A stretch of DNA of 64,000 bases from an uncultured Altererythrobacter sp. (GTDB taxonomy: Bacteria > Pseudomonadota > Alphaproteobacteria > Sphingomonadales > Sphingomonadaceae): assembly GCA_913055875.1 (NCBI GenBank), contig CAJXJY010000009.1, positions 1 through 64,000 of the forward strand, given 5' to 3'. This document shows, piece by piece, positions 60,141-64,000 of this stretch (the stretch's first letter is position 1; each line of letters starts with the position of its first letter). The notes beneath the pieces are model-generated. The model was given only the letters and a program-made list of their open reading frames with translations, did not search any database and was not told the origin of the DNA. The position numbers and the translations under genes are program-made.

Positions 60141-61418
60141 TTACTCGCGCGCTTTCCCGGGCTCGGCGATCCAGCGCCCGCTATTGGCGTATTCCTCTTT
60201 CACACCGCCGCCCGCGGGCAGGCTGTCGGCGGTGAAGATCGCGTCCCCGCCGCGCTGTTGCACCGCTTGCGAATAGGCCGGGGCGGGCTGGCGTGCGGGC
60301 GCAGTCCGGGCTTGCGTCTCGGCCTTGGCACGCTCGGCTTCGAAGGTCTTCTGCAGCTCGACAGGGTCGGCGGCGGCGGTCGCGTAGTCTTCGGTGCGGC
60401 GGACATTGGGCGCCGCGACCGGTTCGCCGCCGCGATAGGCCGCGCTGAATGCACCCGGCGTGCCGGCAACACCTTTCCATTTGTAGAAGCGGTGCGCGCC
60501 GATCGTGCCGACATGGTCGAGGCTGGGTGCCCAATAGGGGTGGATCCACACGGTGTGGTAATGCGTCGCGAGGCCGACGGGCTTGTAGACCTCGCCCGCG
60601 AGCGCATCCTGCGCCACCATCCGCGCGCGCGCCATGCCGCTCGCCGAGGCCGTGCGCCGCAACGACCCGTCGCAGGTGAAGCTGAACTGGCAGCCGGTCT
60701 TGCGCTCGCTGCCCTGGTAGACCACGCCGCACACGCTGTTGGGATAGCTCGGATGAGCGACGCGGTTGAGCACCACCTGCGCGACCGCACGCTGGCCGCC
60801 GAGCGCCTCGCTCGCCGCCTCGTAATAGACCGCGGTGGCGAGGCATTGCAGCGCGCGCGCCTTGTCGATGCCGGTGCCGGTCGAGAGGAAGCTGCGCGCC
60901 GCGGGTCCGGCCTCGCCGAGCACCGCCAGCGCGGCATCCTCGCTCCCGCCGGTGCCGGTCTGGTCGAACAGCACCGCGGGCGCGGCGTCGACGTCGTAGG
61001 CGAGGCGCCGCTCCTGCTCGATGAAGTAGAAGGCCGAGCCGGGGAAGCTGTTGCCCGGCTGCTCGAATGCCATCGGTTCGGGCGCGCCGGGGATGACGAA
61101 ACCGGCCGGTTCGGGCTCCTCGAACGCGCGCCAGTCGCTCGGAGCTGCGACCGCCGGCACCGCCAGCGCTGCGGCCAGTGCGAGCAGAGCGCGTCCGCCT
61201 TTTGTGCCCGTCAGCCGCGCCCACAGCGATACGCGCGGACGGCGCTCTCGCGGCGTCGGCTGCGGGGTCGAGGGGGGCGAATGGGGCAATTCGAATCCGT
61301 TCGTGACTGTCGGGTGCGGCGCGCCACCGGCGCGTATCGGCGGCAAAGGTAAACCGCCACCGCCGTGCCGGTGTACGTCCCATAGCGGAACGGCTCGCAA
61401 GCGGCGGTTAAGCGGCAC
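60141..61418 (-). CDS. cell wall hydrolase, SleB-type (Hydrolase_2)
   Basis: 425 residues with a GTG start. After a Pro-rich cytoplasmic stretch comes one membrane/signal helix (about 75-92, ALLALAAALAVPAVAA), then the SleB catalytic domain with CLATAVYYEAASEALGGQRA (catalytic Glu), VLNRVAHPSYPNSVCGVV and GCQFSFTCDG. The C-terminus is low-complexity Pro/Ala/Gln. It likely cuts peptidoglycan outside the inner membrane. The only in-frame starts are GTG/TTG codons; a later start would still leave the helix. Divergent from the B12 riboswitch unit, with promoter regions overlapping. Confidence 0.8.
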   Translation of the reverse strand: MPLNRRLRAVPLWDVHRHGGGGLPLPPIRAGGAPHPTVTNGFELPHSPPSTPQPTPRERRPRVSLWARLTGTKGGRALLALAAALAVPAVAAPSDWRAFEEPEPAGFVIPGAPEPMAFEQPGNSFPGSAFYFIEQERRLAYDVDAAPAVLFDQTGTGGSEDAALAVLGEAGPAARSFLSTGTGIDKARALQCLATAVYYEAASEALGGQRAVAQVVLNRVAHPSYPNSVCGVVYQGSERKTGCQFSFTCDGSLRRTASASGMARARMVAQDALAGEVYKPVGLATHYHTVWIHPYWAPSLDHVGTIGAHRFYKWKGVAGTPGAFSAAYRGGEPVAAPNVRRTEDYATAAADPVELQKTFEAERAKAETQARTAPARQPAPAYSQAVQQRGGDAIFTADSLPAGGGVKEEYANSGRWIAEPGKARE

Positions 61419-61482
61419 GGTGAAGAAAGCGTTGACGCGGGGCTTGCCGCGCGCAGCGGGCGGGCGTATCCGCGGGTCACGT

Positions 61483-61690
61483 CACGGGTTGCCCGGGAAA
61501 CCGGGCCGAAGAGGGAAAGCGGTCCAAACCGCTGCTGCCCCCGCAACTGTGACCGGGGAGCGCGCGCTCCACATGCCACTGGGCCTGCGGGTACGGGAAG
61601 GCGGGGCGCGAGGCGACGATCCGGGAGCCAGGAGACCTGCCCGAGACGGTCGTTCCGCAGCCGGGCGGGGTGTACCGGAGGCAGATGGGA
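61483..61690 (+). promoter_or_regulatory. cobalamin (B12) riboswitch
   Basis: Upstream of btuB. CCCCGCAACTGTGACCGGGGAG (61540s) is the conserved J6/3-type segment in its usual form, GCCACTGGGCCTGCGGG follows, and the B12 box AGCCAGGAGACCTGCC is at 61626-61641. Together these define the AdoCbl riboswitch. It should repress btuB and the following genes when cobalamin is plentiful. A TTGACG (61432-61437) may be the -35 of its promoter. Confidence 0.9.
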
Positions 61691-61753
61691 GAGCGTTCGA
61701 ATTCGCGGCGCTCCCTCCGTCATGGGCGACATTCGCACATGATTGGAGGTTTT

Positions 61754-63676
61754 ATGCGTAAATACTTGTTTCTTGGCGTTTCCTTGGCCGCGCTATCGGT
61801 CCCCACCATGGCTCAGGACGAGGCCGGGGCGAATGAGGGCAATGGCATCGTGCTGGAATCCTACCGCCTGCCCGATGAAGCGACGATCACCGTCACCGCC
61901 ACCGGCACCCGAAGCGAGGTCGAGGACACCGGCCAGTCGGTCACGGTGATCGGAGAGGACGAGATCGAGTCCGTGCAGGGCGCCGATCTCACCCGCGTGC
62001 TCGAACGCGTGCCGGGCCTCACTTTCAGCCGCAACGGAGCGCCGGGCTCGGTCACGAGCGTCCGCCTGCGCGGCGCTGAGGGCGAACAGACGCTGGTGGT
62101 CCTCGACGGCGTGCGCGTGGCCGACCAGGCCTCGCCGGGCGGCGGGTTCGATTTCGGCAATCTGCTCGCGGGCAATCTCGACAAGATCGAGGTGCTGCGC
62201 GGTTCGAACTCCACCATCTGGGGCTCCGACGCGATCGGCGGCGTGCTCGTCGCTTCGACCAGTGCCGAGAGCGGGTTGCGCGCCAGTGCCGAATACGGAT
62301 CGCGCGATACGGTGAACGCCGGCGTGTCGGGCGGCGCGAGCGGGGATGCCTATTTCATCGGCGGCTCGGCGAGCTGGTACTCCACCGACGGCTTCTCCGC
62401 CGCCGCAGCGGGCACCGAGCCCGACGGGTTCGAGCAATGGGCGGTCAACGGGCAGGGCCGGCTCTACCTGTCCGACAGCTTCGAACTGTTCGCGCGCGGG
62501 CGATGGGCCGAGGGCGAACTCGATGTCGACGGCTTTCCCGCGCCCGATTTCGCGCTCGCCGACACGCTGGAAACGCAGGACACGCGGCAGTATTCCGCCT
62601 CGGCAGGCGCGATCTACGATACCGGGCCGCTGTTCGTGCAGGCCACCTACAGCTTCTCCGACACAGAGCGGGTCAATCGCGATCCCGCCGTCGGCCCGAC
62701 CTTCGCCAGCGACGGCCATTCGGACCGCATCGACCTGCGCGGCGAATGGCGCCCGATCGGACCGCTGATCGTCAATTTCGGCGGCGAGCACGAATGGAGC
62801 CGCTACGACACGCTGTTCGATCCGGGCGAGGACACGCGCATTTTCGGCGCCTACGGCCAGCTCGGGATCGAGTTCGGGCGGCTGTCGGGCCATGCGGGTG
62901 TGCGCTTGGACGATCACCGGCGCTTCGGCAGCGAGGTCAGCTTCGGCGGCGATCTGAGCTACGAAATCGCCGACGGCGTCAGGCTGCGCGGCAGCGTGGG
63001 CGAGGGCTTCAAGGCGCCGACGCTGTTCCAGCTGTTCAGCGATTTCGGCAATCCCGCGCTCGAGCCCGAGCGAAGCACGAGCTACGACATCGGCGTCTCG
63101 GTGGGCGAGCGCGCACTGACCGGGCGCAAATTCTACGGCGCGGTCACGCTGTTCCATCGCGATGCGGAGAACCAGATCGAATTCGCCGCCTGCGCCGATC
63201 CGGCCAACCCGCTGTGCCCCGACCGGCCGTTCGGCTTCTACGACAATGTCGGCCGGGTCCGCGCGCTGGGCTTCGAAGTCGAGCTGGGCGCGCGCCCGGT
63301 GGAGAATTTCACCGCCCGCGCGGTCTATGCCTATGTCGACACCGAGAACCGCACCTCGGGCGCGGCCAATCTCGGCAACGATCTCGCCCGCCGCCCCCGC
63401 CATGCGCTGACCGCCAGCTTCGACTGGGAGACTCCGCTCGCCGAACTGGCGCTCGGCGGCGATATCCGGCTGGTCGGCGACAGCTTCGACGATGCGGGCA
63501 ATTTTACCCGGCTCGACGGTTATGCGGTCGGCACGCTGCGCGCTGGGTTCCCGATCGGCGGGCATGTCGAGTTGTTCGGCCGGGTCGAGAACCTGTGGGA
63601 CGAGCAGTACCAGACCGCCGCCGGCTACGCGACCGCGGGCCGCAGCGGGCACGTCGGGGCGCGGGCGCGGTTCTGA
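61754..63676 (+). CDS. btuB: TonB-dependent vitamin B12 receptor
   Basis: 640 residues. Signal peptide about 1-20 (ending AQDEA), a TonB box-like EATITVTATG, the plug domain (GQSVTVIGEDEIESVQGADL; RGAEGEQTLVVLDGVRVAD; GSNSTIWGSDAIGG) and a 22-strand barrel ending in Phe (VGARARF). The riboswitch upstream and btuF downstream identify the ligand. GGAGG at 61745-61749 fixes the ATG at 61754. Its stop shares one base with the btuF start. Confidence 0.93.
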   Translation: MRKYLFLGVSLAALSVPTMAQDEAGANEGNGIVLESYRLPDEATITVTATGTRSEVEDTGQSVTVIGEDEIESVQGADLTRVLERVPGLTFSRNGAPGSVTSVRLRGAEGEQTLVVLDGVRVADQASPGGGFDFGNLLAGNLDKIEVLRGSNSTIWGSDAIGGVLVASTSAESGLRASAEYGSRDTVNAGVSGGASGDAYFIGGSASWYSTDGFSAAAAGTEPDGFEQWAVNGQGRLYLSDSFELFARGRWAEGELDVDGFPAPDFALADTLETQDTRQYSASAGAIYDTGPLFVQATYSFSDTERVNRDPAVGPTFASDGHSDRIDLRGEWRPIGPLIVNFGGEHEWSRYDTLFDPGEDTRIFGAYGQLGIEFGRLSGHAGVRLDDHRRFGSEVSFGGDLSYEIADGVRLRGSVGEGFKAPTLFQLFSDFGNPALEPERSTSYDIGVSVGERALTGRKFYGAVTLFHRDAENQIEFAACADPANPLCPDRPFGFYDNVGRVRALGFEVELGARPVENFTARAVYAYVDTENRTSGAANLGNDLARRPRHALTASFDWETPLAELALGGDIRLVGDSFDDAGNFTRLDGYAVGTLRAGFPIGGHVELFGRVENLWDEQYQTAAGYATAGRSGHVGARARF

Positions 63677-64000
63677 TGCGCGCCGCGCTTCTCGCTGCAC
63701 TGGCGCTGGCGGGCTGCGCCCCGCAGCCGGCGCAGCGGGAAGCGTCCGTCCTGCCTACGGTCGTGAGCCTCAACCCGTGTACCGACGCCGTGCTGGCCGA
63801 GATCGCCGCGCCGGGGCAGATGCTGGCGATCTCGCATTACAGCCACGATCCGCGTGCTACATCGATGGATATCCGCACCGCGCACCGCTTCGCCGCGACC
63901 GGCGGGACGGTGGAGGAAGTGCTCGCCCTCGATCCCGATATCGTCGTGGCGGGGAGCTTCCTGCCGCCCGCCACGCGCGCCGCGTTCGACGATCTCGGCA
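63676..64000 (+). CDS. btuF: cobalamin ABC transporter substrate-binding protein, partial
   Basis: Starts at ATG 63676, overlapping btuB by one base, and runs off the window. N-terminal lipobox LALAGC follows a short hydrophobic signal, then TVVSLNPCTDAVLAEIAAPG, AISHYSHDPRATS and VLALDPDIVVAG, the usual BtuF/periplasmic-binding-protein start. It should hand B12 to the BtuCD transporter, expected just beyond the window. Confidence 0.85.
   Translation, partial: MRAALLAALALAGCAPQPAQREASVLPTVVSLNPCTDAVLAEIAAPGQMLAISHYSHDPRATSMDIRTAHRFAATGGTVEEVLALDPDIVVAGSFLPPATRAAFDDLG

Overview
The window is GC-rich DNA from an alphaproteobacterium, most likely order Sphingomonadales and probably Erythrobacteraceae. 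I infer this from the sphingomonad-type small conserved proteins, the form of the ribosomal proteins, the gene orders and the dispersed GTCATCCC/GGGATGAC palindromes; no rRNA gene is present to confirm it.

Layout. 1-9.6 kb: mixed genes, mostly on the minus strand. They are a GT39-type glycosyltransferase, metZ (plus strand), a small protein behind a strong Fur box, an OmpR-type two-component pair, a secreted intradiol-dioxygenase-like lipoprotein, a Kelch lipoprotein and a tandem PilZ protein. 9.9-14.3 kb: apaG, a winged-helix/alpha-beta-hydrolase fusion, a ferritin-like diiron protein with a 39-residue leader gene, an OsmC-like protein and a LysR regulator. 14.3-17.9 kb: a variable locus with direct repeats around a conserved hypothetical gene, followed by an AT-richer methyltransferase/putative endonuclease pair. 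17.8-35.8 kb: the str, S10 and spc ribosomal clusters (rpsL, rpsG, fusA, tuf, rpsJ to rplO, secY, adk). Paired REP-like palindromes break several junctions, and an intrinsic terminator lies 28 bases before rpsJ. 35.8-39.5 kb: three non-ribosomal genes (an SRPBCC protein, gdhA and a Sel1-repeat protein) separate adk from the alpha operon. 39.5-42.3 kb: rpsM-rpsK-rpoA-rplQ with its own promoters and a terminator. 42.3-48.8 kb: a serine hydrolase, two tandem paralogous Arg/Tyr-rich secreted proteins, a TRIC-type channel, a PepSY protein, an amidase and a coiled-coil protein. 48.8-57.4 kb: a TCA-cycle cluster on the minus strand, mdh-orf-sucD-GIY-YIG-sucA-sucB-lpdA. sucC is not in it; an AT-richer unknown gene lies between mdh and sucD. 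57.6-64 kb: a GGDEF/EAL protein, a small conserved gene, a SleB-type hydrolase, then a cobalamin riboswitch ahead of btuB and the start of btuF.

Functional themes. Most of the window is housekeeping: translation, protein export (secY) and the 2-oxoglutarate/succinyl-CoA segment of the TCA cycle. Nutrient sensing shows as a Fur box, a B12 riboswitch and B12 uptake genes. Items that most merit follow-up are the repeat-flanked methyltransferase locus, a promoter-plus-structured-RNA unit upstream of rpsL, Arg88 in ribosomal protein S12, the REP-like elements inside ribosomal and TCA clusters together with a GIY-YIG gene, long extensions on L3 and S5, and two perfect long hairpins (135-217 and 43793-43830).
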